DNA from: Anadara kagoshimensis
Taxonomy: Eukaryota > Mollusca > Bivalvia > Arcoida > Arcidae
DNA length: 64,000 nt
Assembly: GCA_021292105.1 (NCBI GenBank)
Contig: CM037869.1
Location: 29,155,536-29,219,535 of the forward strand
Reading direction: 5' to 3'
The notes under the pieces were generated by a model, which saw only the letters and a program-made list of their open reading frames with translations, made no database searches and was not told the origin of the DNA. Each line of letters starts with the position of its first letter. Position 1 is the first letter of the stretch. The translations under genes were made by a program, and so were the position numbers. Of the stretch, positions 1 to 11,860 are shown one piece after another.

Positions 1-250
1 TGCAAGTAAATAGTGAATCGACTTGTGCTCAAATAAATCGACTGCGATTTTACACCATGGACGATCGGGAATGTCCGGTATCAACATTGGTTCTCTCTGG
101 TTTGAATTCGAGTTTAGTGTACATATACTACAAGTACGTACGCGTTCCTCTATGTCCTTTGACATATTGTTCCAAAACAGAACCTCGTGTGCTCGGCTAA
201 TGCACTTGGCAATACCCATATGAGAGTCATGTATTATGTTGAGCATTTCC
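1..250 (-). pseudogene. Ty3/gypsy integrase N-terminus (partial, runs off left edge)
   Basis: Translation of the minus strand gives an HHCC-type zinc-binding segment: DSHMGIAKC followed by RTCSICTLN. It continues into PDRPWCKIAVDLFEH, whose Asp fits the first catalytic residue of a retroviral-type integrase core. The rest of the core lies beyond base 1. Integrase inserts reverse-transcribed DNA into the host genome. It follows the RNase H segment at 250-1112 in the pol order RT-RNase H-IN. The frame differs from that of the RNase H piece, so the copy is broken. The family is secure from the motifs; activity cannot be judged on a partial domain. Confidence 0.75.
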
Positions 251-1112
251 GATGTAAGTGAATTCGGTACTACGAGCTTGTGAGATTTGTAATTTAAGCA
301 TGTATCTTGACGGCCAACCATCAAGTACAACATCTTGCAATTGTACCAATTTCATGAGATATTGGTAGATGTGAAATAAGATGTACATCATTAACATGCA
401 AGTCGGGAACCAATACTTCTTTGGTTTCTTTAAGGAATGCACGACTAAGTTGATAAGCCAGAAACAACTCTTTGCCAGGTTTATATTCAACTTTAAGATC
501 ATATTTTTGTAAAGCCAACACAAATCTCTGCAGTCTGGGCGGAGCTTGTAATAGTGTCTTGTTGAAAATAACTTGTAGTGGCTTATGATCCGATTCAACC
601 TTGACTTCATGACCATAGATATATTCATGAAACTTTGTACATCCATACAGTATGGCTAAAGTTTCTTTTTCTAATTGTGGATATCTCTGCTGAATCTCAG
701 ATAAAGCACGTGAGCCATAGGCAAGCCATCTTGTATAATGACAGCGCCTAAACTTTTCGAGCTTGCATCAACACTAAGAGTGAGTGGACGGTTTGGATCA
801 TAATACTGTAAAACAGGTGTGTTAGAAGCTAAATCTTTTAACATATTGAAACTATCGCCTTGTTCTTGGTTCCAGTGCCAAGTAGTGTTCTTTTCTAGCA
901 AAGAACGTAGAGGTGCACTAATATCTGACATGTTAGGGACGAATTTGCTCAGGTACTGAACAAAACCTATAAATTATTGGAGTACTTTTACGCATGATGG
1001 TTTCTCCATTAACTGAACTGCACGTACCTTTTCGGGGTCTGGTTTAACACCATCACTAGTCAGTCTATGTCCAACATAGGTTACCTCTGGTTTACCGAAC
1101 TCGCATTTACCT
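250..1112 (-). pseudogene. Ty3/gypsy RT C-terminus and RNase H (broken)
   Basis: The minus strand encodes the RT thumb/connection ([14 protein letters not shown] close to 1110, then DPEKVRAVQ) followed by RNase H: LTLSVDASSKSLGAVI, YPQLEKETLAILYGCTKFH and ESDHKPLQVIFNK. These are the usual landmarks of Ty3/gypsy pol after RT, with Asp and Glu of the RNase H active site visible. The frame changes at least twice (near 670 and 930), so no single ORF spans it. The upstream half of the same RT lies at 11286-11860. The two halves are separated by the BEL/Pao element whose left end is 1113. Confidence 0.8.
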
Positions 1113-1935
1113 TGTTACGTTTCCGGAATAAATTGCGTATAATTTCCGGATCTGTTAATCCTTTTTCTATTTTGTTTTTTAGTTTAAATTGTTCACTTCC
1201 CGTAGTTTTTGTATGGCCGAGTTGCCTCGTGCTTACGGCATTCTTATTCATTTGTTACATGTTTATGACGCCAAAGTGTAAGTTTAATAATCATAATATT
1301 ATGTTTTATCATGCGTATGTTCCGTGTGACTGACTTGCAGCATCTGATTGCCGCTTTTTAAGCATTACTAATTGCTGATTGTAAGCACTGTCACCGTGCA
1401 CGTGGCTTGGGGTTTCTGAAACCCGCATCTTTGACCTGTGTACTTCATCTCACATCTGTATTTTATACGGGCGCATCAGGTTCAAATCCCATTTAATGCC
1501 ATATATCTTAGGAAATCATGTTGGCATAATTGAACATCCCTTTTCTCATATGCTACATGTTCAGGGCCCGTCACGCTCATCTGTTCTTGGTTTAGGATGT
1601 TTATGCTCACCTGTTTTGGGCCTTCACGCTCACCTGTTTTGGGCCTTTTTGCTCACCTTTTTGGATTAAGGTACGTTCGCTCACCTGGGGCTATATTGTT
1701 ACTTGGGCAGGGTATTTTTTATTTTTCTTAATAATTTAAAATATAGTTTCTATGTTTGAAGTAGTACTTTTGTTGAGTAGTACACATGTTTAGATATATA
1801 ATCATTCATGTTTTAAGGAATATTAAATTTATATTTTGTAGTATTTTACCCTTTCCGGAGGTTATGTATTATCAAGTAAATAGAAGAAAATTACTCACGT
1901 CTTCAATTATTTATAGTCTTTCTTGAAACGCCACA
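1113..1935 (+). repeat. BEL/Pao 5' LTR
   Basis: This 823-bp repeat has TG...CA ends. It matches 7367-7955 plus 11070-11280 nearly base for base, with scattered substitutions (for example AAATTGCGTAT against AAATTGTGTAT) and small indels. A short ORF at 1067-1333 recurs at 7321-7587 only because the LTR is repeated. It contains two direct copies of a GCTCACCTGTTTTGGGCC motif around 1605-1650. Confidence 0.88.
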
Positions 1936-1949
1936 GTAAAATAACTTTT

Positions 1950-3640
1950 ATGGTCATGGCATATGATTCGAGGTATCCAAGACGTCTGAGGAATCTGACA
2001 GAGGGAGGCGACTCCATTTATGAGGAACGAGTGAATTGGTATCACAGACAATTGTCATTGTTGAAAGCGGACATAGACTCCACTCTTCTTAGTGTTCGAG
2101 AAAACGAAACTTGATTTTCATATTCTTGAAAGAAAAGCTAAGTCTGGTTTAGACTCATATGAAAATGTTTCGGCGGAATTCATTGGTTTCCTGAAGGGAA
2201 CAAGGACTTCGGAAAGTGATAACGACATAAGCTCTGATAAGCTAATTTTAGATACAGTTAGGTCTAAAGTGCTAAGTGTGTTAAATTATGTTAAACAGCA
2301 ACCACAGGACAGTAAAAGTGGTATTATCAAGGCTTCAAGTGTAACAAGTGTATTTTCCGTCAAATCATTAATGTCACGAAAGAAAGCAGAGTTGGAGGTG
2401 TTAAAAACAAAGCAGAAGTATACAAAAATGCAAACAGAACTGATGAAACAGAAAGTCGAGTTAGAATCAAAGTTGTCAGTGAAACAAGAGGATGAAGTAT
2501 TACAAACAGAACTTAAAATGATGGAAGATGGTCTTGACGCTGACTATGAAACTGCTTCTGAGACGGAAACAAGAAGGCAGCGGACACTTGATTATGTTCA
2601 TATTATCATCGACATAAACATTTTGATAATTGTTCATATTTTGATAAATGTTCTCATGATACCGTGAAATTTGTACCCCCCCCCTTGATTTTCAAGAAAT
2701 AGCACCTCCACCTGAATTTCAGGATTCGTTTTCACCTGATTTTCAGCATCCAGGTTCAAGTAATAATAGTCTGTCGAAGAGCGTGCTCCACAAGTGTATG
2801 ATAGTTCTATCATACATATACAATCTAATGTTTCTAACACAACACTGTGTACAATGACTAACTCTTGTTCACACAATGAACCTTTACACACAACTCCTCA
2901 CATTTGTGCAGAGTTGAATAGTGGTCAATTTGAAGAGTATCCTAATACTAAACAACCAGTCGCAACACCCAAGAAGTTTTCTCATTCGTTTTCGCGTGTG
3001 TCGGATGTTACATCGGTAGAACATTTCAACACTGCGTCATTTACTTCACCTCCAATACTTGCTAATGATAATACTCCAAATGTTCACGATCAGGATAATC
3101 AGACGTACTCAATAAGGCATGATTCAGAATCAATTGTTAATGGTAATAACACACATGAGTCTACACAATTAGAACTTTGTAAATTAATGACTAAAATGAT
3201 GGCTCGCAAAGATGTTGTGCTAACACGGCTTGTCAAGTATAATGACAGTCTGATGCAGTTTGTGTCTTGGAAGAGAACGTTTAAAGAGGTAACTCAAGAA
3301 TTAGGTGTAACTCCCGCAGAAGAAATAGACTTACTTATCAGGTGGCATGGGCCAGACTCTTCCAGGCAGGCAGACAGTATAAAGGCTGCTTGTGCCGGCG
3401 ATTCTGTCCGTGGTTTATATAATATTTGGGACAGATTAGACACTAGATATGGTAGTCCTAAGTTAGTTGAGGAATGTTTCCTATGCTTACCAATTCTACC
3501 AGTGAATATAAGCGTTTGTTTGAGTTGTATGATATTTTATGTGAGATCAATTGTGTTAAAAATGACTCTAACTATAGTAGGTTGTTCGCTCAGTATGATT
3601 CTTGTGTAGGTATTAACCAGATTGTATCACATTTACCTTA
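1950..3640 (+). pseudogene. BEL/Pao gag (frameshifted)
   Basis: The first internal reading frames follow the 5' LTR. The N-terminal piece (1950-2114) ends and reading continues in another frame at 2092-2667, which is rich in Lys/Glu and looks coiled-coil (QKYTKMQTELMKQKVELESK). A third frame at 2794-3609 includes YNDSLMQFVSWKRTFKEV and RLDTRYGSPKLVEE, the DUF1759-like segment typical of Pao gag. Gag forms the particle that packages element RNA. At least two frame changes and a stop near 3608 make this copy non-functional as read. The family call rests on the DUF1759-like segment and the downstream pol. Confidence 0.7.
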
Positions 3641-3963
3641 AATTTGCAAGAAAAATGGTCCAGTGAAGCCAACAAGTATAAGAAACACCATGACAGGGTA
3701 TATCCACCATTCACATTTTTTATTGATTTTGTGTACGATATAGCAAGGTGGCGCACTGACCCTAGCCTTCATTGTAGTGAACAAGTGAACAAGTCTATTA
3801 TCACTAGGGCTAATCATCCTACGGTAAGAGTAGCAACCAGGAAAACTGGAATACATTTGTATATGACAAAGATGAAAGGGTACCATCTGTATGTCCGATT
3901 CATGGTACAAATCATGACCTTAACCACTGTAGGGAATTTCGACGTAAGAGTATAGTAGAGCGG

Positions 3964-4209
3964 ATGGATTTATTGAAGAGGCATAAACTTTGTTTCCGTT
4001 GTTGTAGTTTGAAAACAAATATCAGAGCTAGGTGTAAGGAAAGAGTAGAGTGCTTCTTGTGTAAAAGTACATACCATCCTACAGCACTTCACGAGTCAGA
4101 AACCGTAGCTAAAGAGAAACCAGATGGAATTATAGGTGTGGGAAACCATGGAGGGGCTTTGCTTTGCCAAACAACAGAGTGCAAGCTTTACAACGAGCGA
4201 AATCACTAG
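3964..4209 (+). pseudogene. BEL/Pao zinc knuckle
   Basis: The translation includes KLCFRCC followed by CKERVECFLCKSTYHPTALH. These Cys/His pairs are typical of the nucleic-acid-binding knuckle before the protease in Pao polyproteins. The frame ends at 4209, where it overlaps the RT frame that starts around 4164. In intact Pao elements a peptidase A17-type protease of more than 100 residues lies between knuckle and RT. Here the two are almost abutting, so a deletion is likely. Confidence 0.65.
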
Positions 4210-5180
4210 ATCGCAGTCTTCAAAGGGATACTGTGAAACGAGAACATGTATTGGATATTATGCAGAAAATGATCGACAAGGGACATGCCGAAAAAGCACC
4301 TCCGCTTTCACCTGAAGTAGAATGTTGGTATCTACCATTTTTTGGGATATACCACCCCAAAAAACCTGGAAGTATACGTGTCGTATTTGACTCGTCGGCG
4401 AAGTTTAATGGAATCTCGTTAAATGAGGTATTAATGAAAGGGCCTGACCTTACTAATAGCCTGCTTGGTGTATTGCTGCGCTTTCGCAAAGAGTCCATTG
4501 CTATAACAGCAGACGTGGAACAGATGTTCTACAATTTCAAGGTAAAGAAGTCTCATAGGAACTATCTACGGTTTGTTTGGCACGAGGACATTGATATATT
4601 ACGACCACTCATTGATTATCGAATGACTGTCCATGTTTTTGGCAATAGCCCATCCCCTGCTATTGCTACCTATGCTCTCAGAAAATCGGTAATGAATGCT
4701 GACGAGGATGTGCAAGATTTTGTGCGAAATAATTTCTATGTAGACGATGGTTTAGTGTCTTGCTCCGATGAATTTACTGCAATTGACTTGATGAAACGCT
4801 CACAGACGGCATTAGCTAATGGTGGCCGACTGCATCTCCAGAAGATTGTGTCTAATAGTAACGTAGTTCTGGAAAGTTTTGATACCGAGGACTTATCTAA
4901 GGATCTCAAGAATTTAGACTTGGGTTCAGATATGCCTCCCATGCAACGTAGTTTGGGATTAACTTAGGACATCTCTACAGATCAGTTTGTATTTCAAACA
5001 TCTCCTGTCAGTAAACCGTTCACAAGAAGAGGCGTACTTTCGACAACAAATAGCTTATTCGATCCGATTGGCTTTGCAGCGCCAGTAACTCTGCGTGGGA
5101 AATTGTTATTGCGGGAATTAATGTCTACCTCTGGAACTGTGACGTGGGATGCTGAACTTCCAAAACATATCGGCCATAAA
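4164..5180 (+). pseudogene. BEL/Pao reverse transcriptase
   Basis: The frame reads through RT landmarks in order: KPGSIRVVFDSSAKF, ITADVEQMFYNF (first catalytic Asp), FGNSPSPAIATYALR and NNFYVDDGLVS (YVDD active-site box). RT copies element RNA into DNA. The ORF stops at 4965-4967 (TAG). The conserved continuation resumes immediately in the same frame (FQTSPVSKPFTRRGVL, LFDPIGFAAPVTLRGK) and meets another stop near 5180. The N-terminal part of RT seems shortened together with the missing protease. Pao assignment is strong; the copy is interrupted. Confidence 0.82.
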
Positions 5181-5192
5181 TAAAACGATTGG

Positions 5193-5897
5193 GTGACGTC
5201 TTTAGAGTGCCTCGGCGAAATTCGCATTCCTCAGAGGTTCTCGGATATATCGTATGAACAGGCTACACGCAAAGAAGTGCACATTTTCAGTGATGCTTCT
5301 AAGGATGGTATCGCTTCTGTGGCATATTTGAAGTTGTTCTACGAAAATACTAGTGACATTTCCTTCTTATTGGGAAAGGCAAAGGTTGCCCCGCCTCAGG
5401 GCCACACAATACCTAGACTAGAACTGTGCGCCGCTGTGTTGTCAGTAGAGTTGGCGGATATCATTAAGGAACATCTGGAAATGAATTCTTGTTCATTCTA
5501 CTTTTACACGGACAGTCAAGTAGTGTTAGGGTATATAGCCAATGAAACCCGGAGGTTTTATGCTTATGTCGCAAATCGAGTGAGCCGAATACGTGCATCT
5601 AGTTCAGCGCATCAATGGCATTTTGTTTCTACGGATGAAAATCCTGCAGACATTGCTTCCCGGGGTGCAAATCCATCAGACTTACTCAAAACTGCTTACT
5701 TCCGTGGCCCAGCGTTCTTGTGTGACGTTACTTCTGCACCAGTAGACAAGTTTCAGCTCGTTGAACCCGACAAGGATAAGGAAGTTCGTCCGGTGATCCA
5801 AACTGTTAAGACAAACCTGTGTGATTTTAGTACATGGACTGATAGAATAGCTCGATTTTCTAGCTGGGATAGGTTGATTGAGCACTACGTCTTTTGA
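5193..5897 (+). pseudogene. BEL/Pao RNase H
   Basis: This is a 234-residue frame with the RNase H signature HIFSDASKDGIASVAY, then PRLELCAAVLSVELAD, FYFYTDSQVVLGYIAN and ENPADIASRGANPSDLL, giving the Asp-Glu-Asp-Asp set of the active site. RNase H degrades the RNA strand during reverse transcription. It follows RT after a stop and precedes the integrase fragments, the expected pol order. The domain itself is uninterrupted; only its links to neighbouring domains are broken. Confidence 0.8.
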
Positions 5898-5931
5898 AAG
5901 GAAAAATTAGGAAGCGTCACCACCATCACGA

Positions 5932-7239
5932 TTGGATGTAGAGCAATTTGTTATCCGCACTGTACAACATGAAGTTTATTCATCTGAGATCAAAGCTGTA
6001 AGAGCAGGGAAACAGTGGCCGGTTAATTCTAATATTTCACCATTATCTCCATTTTTGGATACACAACACATCGTGCGGGTTGGCGGAAGACTTAAAAACG
6101 CAAGCCAAAGTCAGTATTTTCAGCCGATTATTGTTCCCAAAAAAACATAACGTTTCTGTTCTGTTGGTGAGATCGGTGACATCGCATCAAGGGAGACATT
6201 TGACAGAAGGAGCTTTAAGGTCAGCTGGATATTGGGTTATTGGCAGTAAACAGTTATTCGCATCGATAATCAGACAGTGTGTAACGTGCAAGAAGTTGAG
6301 AGGTCAATTTTGCACTCAAAGAATGGCTGACCTTCCGGAAGAAAGATTGCAGCCATGTCCATCCTTTACGTTCGTGGGTGTTGATGCTTTTGGCCCGTGG
6401 CCAGTAGTTTTTCGCAAGACGAGAGGTGGTGGTGCTAACCAGAAGAGATGGGCATTATTATTCACATGTTTAGTGTCAAGAGCGATACACATCGAGGTTA
6501 TTGAGGAGCTTAGCAGTGCATCTTTCATCAACGCGTTTTGTCGCTTTGAGAGGAGCTGTAAAGCTTATGAGATCCGACAGAGGTACAAACTTTGTGGGAT
6601 CAGTGGAAGAACTAGGTATTCAGTCTTGAGTTTGTAGAAAACGGATCGGTGGATAAAGCCCTAGTTCAACACGGCACGACATGGAAATTTAATCCACCCC
6701 ATGCTTAACACTTCGGGGGTAGTTGGGGGCGGATGATCGGTGTATGTAGACGGATCTTGGAGAACATGCTTCTACAAGAAAGGAACAAGCTTACTCATGA
6801 AGTACTTACCACTCTAATGGCAGAAGTATGTGCTATAGTAAATTCACGACCTTTATTGCCCGTTTCGTCACACCCTGAGTGTCCTGACATATTGTCACCT
6901 TCTCTTCTCTTAACGCATAAGTCACCGCAAGAAAGTTATTTCTTTCCACAATTCGGAACGAAAGATATGTTACGTAGTGAATGGAAGTTGGTCCAAGCAC
7001 TGGCGAATGAATTTTGGTCTAAATGGAGCAAGGAGTATACACACACTCTTCAAACAAGAAGGAAGTGGGAGACACATTCTAGGAACTTAAAACCGGGTGA
7101 TGTAGTTCTCATGAGAGACCGAAAGTGTCATCGGCTCCAGTGGCCGTTAGCGATTGTGGAACGAGTATTTCCAAGTGATGATAATAGGGTGCGTAAAGTA
7201 GAGATTAGAACGGTAAATAAGGACAAGCGTGCTACTTAA
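5932..7239 (+). pseudogene. BEL/Pao integrase and C-terminal domain (fragmented)
   Basis: Three frames together cover the integrase. 5932-6150 is the linker (HIVRVGGRLKNA). 6080-6637 has the zinc-binding HQGRHLTEGALRSAGYW and CVTCKKLRG plus the core start TFVGVDAFGPWPV. 6733-7239 holds the end of the core and a DUF5641-like tail (NLKPGDVVLMRD, QWPLAIVERVFP). Frame changes occur near 6130 and between 6570 and 6730, so this copy could not yield one polyprotein. The polypurine tract and 3' LTR follow directly. Confidence 0.78.
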
Positions 7240-7355
7240 ATTAGGCCAGTAGTAAAACTTGTTTCACTCGTCGAAACTGATTTAGTTTGCGCATATATGC
7301 AAAATGGTGGTTAGTAATATGTGTTTTTAATATGTAGTGATTTTTTCCTCGAAAT

Positions 7356-7366
7356 CAGGAGGGGAG
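7356..7366 (+). other. polypurine tract of the BEL/Pao element
   Basis: The short purine-rich stretch AATCAGGAGGGGAG lies immediately before the TGTTACG start of the 3' LTR. This is the expected primer site for plus-strand DNA synthesis. Confidence 0.6.
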
Positions 7367-7955
7367 TGTTACGTTTCCGGAATAAATTGTGTATAATTTC
7401 CGGATCTGTTAATCCTTTTTCTATTTTGTTTTTTAGTTTAAATTGTTCACTTCCCGTAGTTTTTGTATGGCCGAGTTGCCTCGTGTTTACGGCATTCTTA
7501 TGCATTTCTTACATGTTTATGACGCCAAAGTGTAAGTTTAATAATCATAATATTATGTTTTATCATGCGTATGTTCCGTGTGACTGACTTGCAGCATCTG
7601 ATTGCCGCTTTTTAAGCATTACTAATTGCCGATTGTAAGCACCGTCACCGTGCACGTGGCTTGGGGTTTCTGAAACCCGCATCTTTGACCCGAGTGTGTA
7701 CTTCATCTCGCATCTGTATTTTATACGGGCGCATCAGGTTCAAATCCCATTTAATGCCATATATTTTAGGAAATTATAATGGCATAATTGAACATACCTT
7801 TTCTCATATGCTACATGTTCAGGGCCTGTCACGCTCATCTGTTCTTGGTTTAGGGTGTTTATGCTCACCTTTGGGCCTTCACGCTCACCTGTTTGGATTA
7901 AGGTACGTTCGCTCACCTGGGGCTATATTGTTACTTGGGCAGGGTGTTTTTTATT

Positions 7956-10900
7956 AGCTCACCTGACCGAAGGTCATGTGAGCTTATGGCATAGCGCAGC
8001 GTGTGTATGTGCGTCGTTAACACCTATTTTCGACTTCTCCTCTGAAACTACTGGACAGTTTTTAATGAAACTTTGTCAGAAGTATATATGGGCCGGTGCA
8101 ATTCAGATTTGTTCGTGGCGTTGCCATGGCTACCATAACTAGGTCAAGGTGACCTAGGGGTTCAAAAATCTTCTCCGAAAGTACTGATTGGAGAAAAAAT
8201 CTGATGTGATATTTGGCTTCTCTAGGGTCTTAAGCCTATAGTTTGTTCATTTTGTAAAATTCGGATAAAAAATAGGTTACGCGTTTTTGCGTTTAATTTT
8301 GAAAAAATCGTAAAATAGCTTCAAATTGTTATAACTTTACTATTTGACCAGATAATGACATGGGGTTTTCAGTTTTGACATCTTGTTAGTATCTTCAAAA
8401 TGAGGTCAAGGTCAATTGTGAAGGTCGTGACCTATTTTTTTTTACTTCTGATTATAATTATTATCTCGAAAACTATAAACTTTTTGTATAGGCATGTATA
8501 TTAGAATGTTGTAGGTATTGATACAACGATCATTTTGATGTATAGAAAAAGGTCATGGGTTCAAAGGTCAAGGTCACAGATGCGAAACAATACCAAAATG
8601 GTTAATGGTTAATTATCTCGAAAACTATAAACATTTTGTGTAGGCATGTATATTAGAATGTTGTAGGTATTGATACAACGATCATTTTGATGTATAGAAA
8701 AAGGTCACAGATGTGAAACAATACCGAAATGGTTAATTATCTCGAAAACTATAAACATTTTGTATAGGCATGTATATTAGAATGTTGTAGGTATTGATAC
8801 AACGATCATTTTGATGTATAGAAAAAGGTCATGGGTTCAAAGGTCAAGGTCACAGATGTGAAACAATACTGAAATGGTTAATTATCTCAAACACTATAAA
8901 CTTTTTGTATAGGCATGTATATTAGAATGTTGTAGGTATTGATACAACGATCATTTTGATGTATAGAAAAAGGTCATGGGTTCACAGGTCAAGGTCACAG
9001 ATGCGAAACAATACCGAAATGGTTAATTATTTCGAAAACTATAAACTTTTTGTAAAGGCATGTATATTAGAATGTTGTAGGTATTGATACAACGATCATT
9101 TTGATGCATAGAAAAAGGTCATGGGTTCAAAGGTCAAGGTCACAGATGCGAAACAATACCAAAACGGTTAATTATCTCGAAAACTATAAACATTTTGTGT
9201 AGACATGTATATTAGAATGTTGTAGGTATTGATACAACGATCATTTTGATGCATAGAAAAAGGTCATGGGTTCAATGGTCAAGGTCACAGATGTGAAACA
9301 ATACCGAAATGGTTAATTATTTCGAAAACTAAACTTTTTGTATAGGCATGTATATTAGAATGTTGTAGGCATTGATACAACAATCATTTTGATGTAAAGA
9401 AAAAGGTCATGGGTTCAAAGGTCAAGGTCACAGATGCGAAACAATACCGAAATGGTTAATTATTTCGAAAACTATAAACTTTTTGTAAAGGCATGTATAT
9501 TAGAATGTTGTAGGTATTGATACAACGATCATTTTGATGCATAGAAAAAGGTCATGGGTTCAAAGGTCAAGGTCACAGATGCGAAACAATACCAAAACGG
9601 TTAATTATCTCGAAAACTATAAACATTTTGTGTAGACATGTATATTAGAATGTTGTAGGTATTGATACAACGATCATTTTGATGCATAGAAAAAGGTCAT
9701 GGGTTCAATGGTCAAGGTCACAGATGTGAAACAATACCGAAATGGTTAATTATTTCGAAAACTAAACTTTTTGTATAGGCATGTATATTAGAATGTTGTA
9801 GGCATTGATACAACAATCATTTTGATGTAAAGAAAAAGGTCATGGGTTCAAAGGTCAAGGTCACAGATGCGAAACAATACCAAAATGGTTAATGGTTAAT
9901 TATCTCGAAAACTATAAACATTTTGTGTAGGCATGTATATTAGAATGTTGTAGGTATTGATACAACGATCATTTTGATGTATAGAAAAAGGTCACAGATG
10001 TGAAACAATACCGAAATGGTTAATTATCTCGAAAACTATAAACATTTTGTATAGGCATGTATATTAGAATGTTGTAGGTATTGATACAACGATCATTTTG
10101 ATGTATAGAAAAAGGTCATGGGTTCAAAGGTCAAGGTCACAGATGTGAAACAATACTGAAATGGTTAATTATCTCAAACACTATAAACTTTTTGTATAGG
10201 CATGTATATTAGAATGTTGTAGGTATTGATACAACGATCATTTTGATGTATAGAAAAAGGTCATGGGTTCACAGGTCAAGGTCACAGATGCGAAACAATA
10301 CCGAAATGGTTAATTATTTCGAAAACTATAAACTTTTTGTAAAGGCATGTATATTAGAATGTTGTAGGTATTGATACAACGATCATTTTGATGCATAGAA
10401 AAAGGTCATGGGTTCAAAGGTCAAGGTCACAGATGCGAAACAATACCAAAACGGTTAATTATCTCGAAAACTATAAACATTTTGTGTAGACATGTATATT
10501 AGAATGTTGTAGGTATTGATACAACGATCATTTTGATGCATAGAAAAAGGTCATGGGTTCAATGGTCAAGGTCACAGATGTGAAACAATACCGAAATGGT
10601 TAATTATTTCGAAAACTAAACTTTTTGTATAGGCATGTATATTAGAATGTTGTAGGCATTGATACAACAATCATTTTGATGTAAAGAAAAAGGTCATGGG
10701 TTCAAAGGTCAAGGTCACAGATGCGAAACAATACCGAAATGGTTAATTATCTTGAAAACTATAAACTTTTTGTATAGGCATGTATATTAGAATGTTGTAG
10801 GTATTGATACAACGATCATTTTGATGTATAGAAAAAGGTCATGGGTTCAAAGGTCAAGGTCACAGATGTGAAACAATACTGAAATGGTTAATTATTTTGA

Positions 10901-11069
10901 AAACTATTAACTTTTTGTATAGGCATGTATACTAGAATGTTGTAGGTATTGATACAACAGTTATCATGATGAAAAAAAAAGTCATTGGGGTTTAGTATTT
11001 ATGTTTTCGTTAAATCTATCAGCTAGCCATTAGTTATCAGGTGAGCGTATCAGGCCCATGGGCCTCTTG
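7956..11069 (+). mobile_element. Helentron-like non-autonomous element with internal tandem repeats
   Basis: The left end starts AGCTCACCTGACCGAAGGTC. The right end finishes with a short palindrome, AGGCCCATGGGCCT, then CTTG. Comparison with the uninterrupted 5' LTR shows insertion within a run of T. Related ends occur at 27713 (reverse orientation), 29096 and 51838-51867. No ORF of note is inside. Hairpin near one end, insertion in T-rich sequence and a tandem-repeat core fit the Helentron/pearl class of non-autonomous elements known from bivalves; this class name is inference. Confidence 0.65.
8463..10960 (+). repeat. ~145-bp tandem repeat, about 18 copies, with higher-order structure
   Basis: The motif GTAGGTATTGATACAACGAT recurs with spacing mostly 145 bp (8787, 8932, 9077 and so on) and shorter where a copy has lost about 21 bp. 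Variants repeat in blocks: a three-unit block of 433 bp is duplicated (from about 9028 and 9461), and a nine-unit block recurs at an offset of 1287 bp (8601 and 9888). A diverged version of the same unit lies in reverse orientation at 27960-28600. Confidence 0.88.
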
Positions 11070-11285
11070 TTTTTCTTAATAATTTAGAATATAGTTTCTA
11101 TGTTTGAAGTAGTACTTTTGTTAGTTGAGTAGTACACATGTTTAGATATATAATCATTCATGTTCTAAGGAATATTAAATTTGTATTTTGTAGTATTTTA
11201 CCCTTTCCGGAGGTTATGTATTATCAAGTAAAGAGAAGAAAATTATTCACGTCTTCAATAGTCTTTCTTGAAACGCCACATACCT

Positions 11286-11860
11286 ATACCAAGTTTCAAA
11301 CTGTATTCTCTAGCACGATTGAGCACTTTTTTGAGACGTAGGTCATGTTGTTTACGGTTTTCACCCCACACCAGGATGTCATCAATTATGGCTTCGGCAC
11401 CATCGATGTCACAGACCATATTAGAGATTACTTTCTGAAACACTTCACTAGCGTTTTTTATTCCGAACGGAAGTCGCACAAATCGATAGCGTCCGAAAGG
11501 AGTATTGAATGTACACAGAAGTGAGCTAGGCTCATCGAACTTAATTTGCCAAAATTCGCTTACGGCATCAATACGACTAAAAACTTTCGCGTTGGGCATT
11601 TGAGCAATTACTTCATCAACCGTTTTAAGTGGGTAATGTTCACGTATTATGGCTTTGTTGAGATCGTGCGGATCGATGCAAATACGAATTTTGTCATTGT
11701 TTTTATTACCGTTACCATTGAATTTACCCATCGAGTTGGCTTGCTTTGTTTTTTAATGACACCCATATTTTCCATTCTGTCAAGTTCGGCCTTGACACGA
11801 TCTCGAATCGTATCTTGCGCGGTGGATGTATGACAGGGGTAACAGATTGGTCTGTTTTAT
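11286..11860 (-). pseudogene. Ty3/gypsy reverse transcriptase, upstream half
   Basis: The minus-strand frame gives IRICIDPHDLNKAI, FSRIDAVSEFWQIKFDE (catalytic Asp), FGRYRFVRLPFGIKNASEVF and AIIDDILVWGEN (the xDD box), then REYSLKLG where it meets the BEL/Pao insertion. Further upstream, ELDRMENMGVIKKQ and RWVNSM are readable in another frame near 11740-11800, so there is at least one frameshift. The downstream half of the domain continues at 1112 in the same strand sense. Confidence 0.85.

Larger units (their letters stand above)
1113..11280 (+). mobile_element. BEL/Pao LTR retrotransposon, complete but decayed
   Basis: The element begins TGTTACG and ends GCCACA. It is flanked by TACCT at 1108-1112 and 11281-11285, a 5-bp target-site duplication. 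It has two LTRs (1113-1935 and 7367-11280), a polypurine tract at about 7356-7366, and gag, zinc knuckle, RT, RNase H, integrase and a C-terminal domain in BEL/Pao order. It lies antisense inside the RT gene of a gypsy element. The pol frame carries stops and frameshifts. No aspartic protease is recognisable between zinc knuckle and RT. The 3' LTR is enlarged by a later insertion at 7956-11069. Confidence 0.88.
7367..11280 (+). repeat. BEL/Pao 3' LTR, split by a Helentron-like insertion
   Basis: The LTR sequence runs 7367-7955, stops in a T-rich stretch, and resumes at 11070 to end at 11280. The joined parts match 1113-1935. The interrupting DNA (7956-11069) is a separate element. LTR divergence is modest, so the BEL/Pao element is fairly young and the inner insertion younger. 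Confidence 0.85.

Noticed and set aside
1067..1333. Conserved small gene duplicated at 7321-7587
   Set aside because: The repeat is explained by the two LTRs of the BEL/Pao element.
8463..10960. CRISPR-like regular repeats
   Set aside because: Units are contiguous ~145-bp tandem copies without unique spacers, and the genome is eukaryotic with introns.
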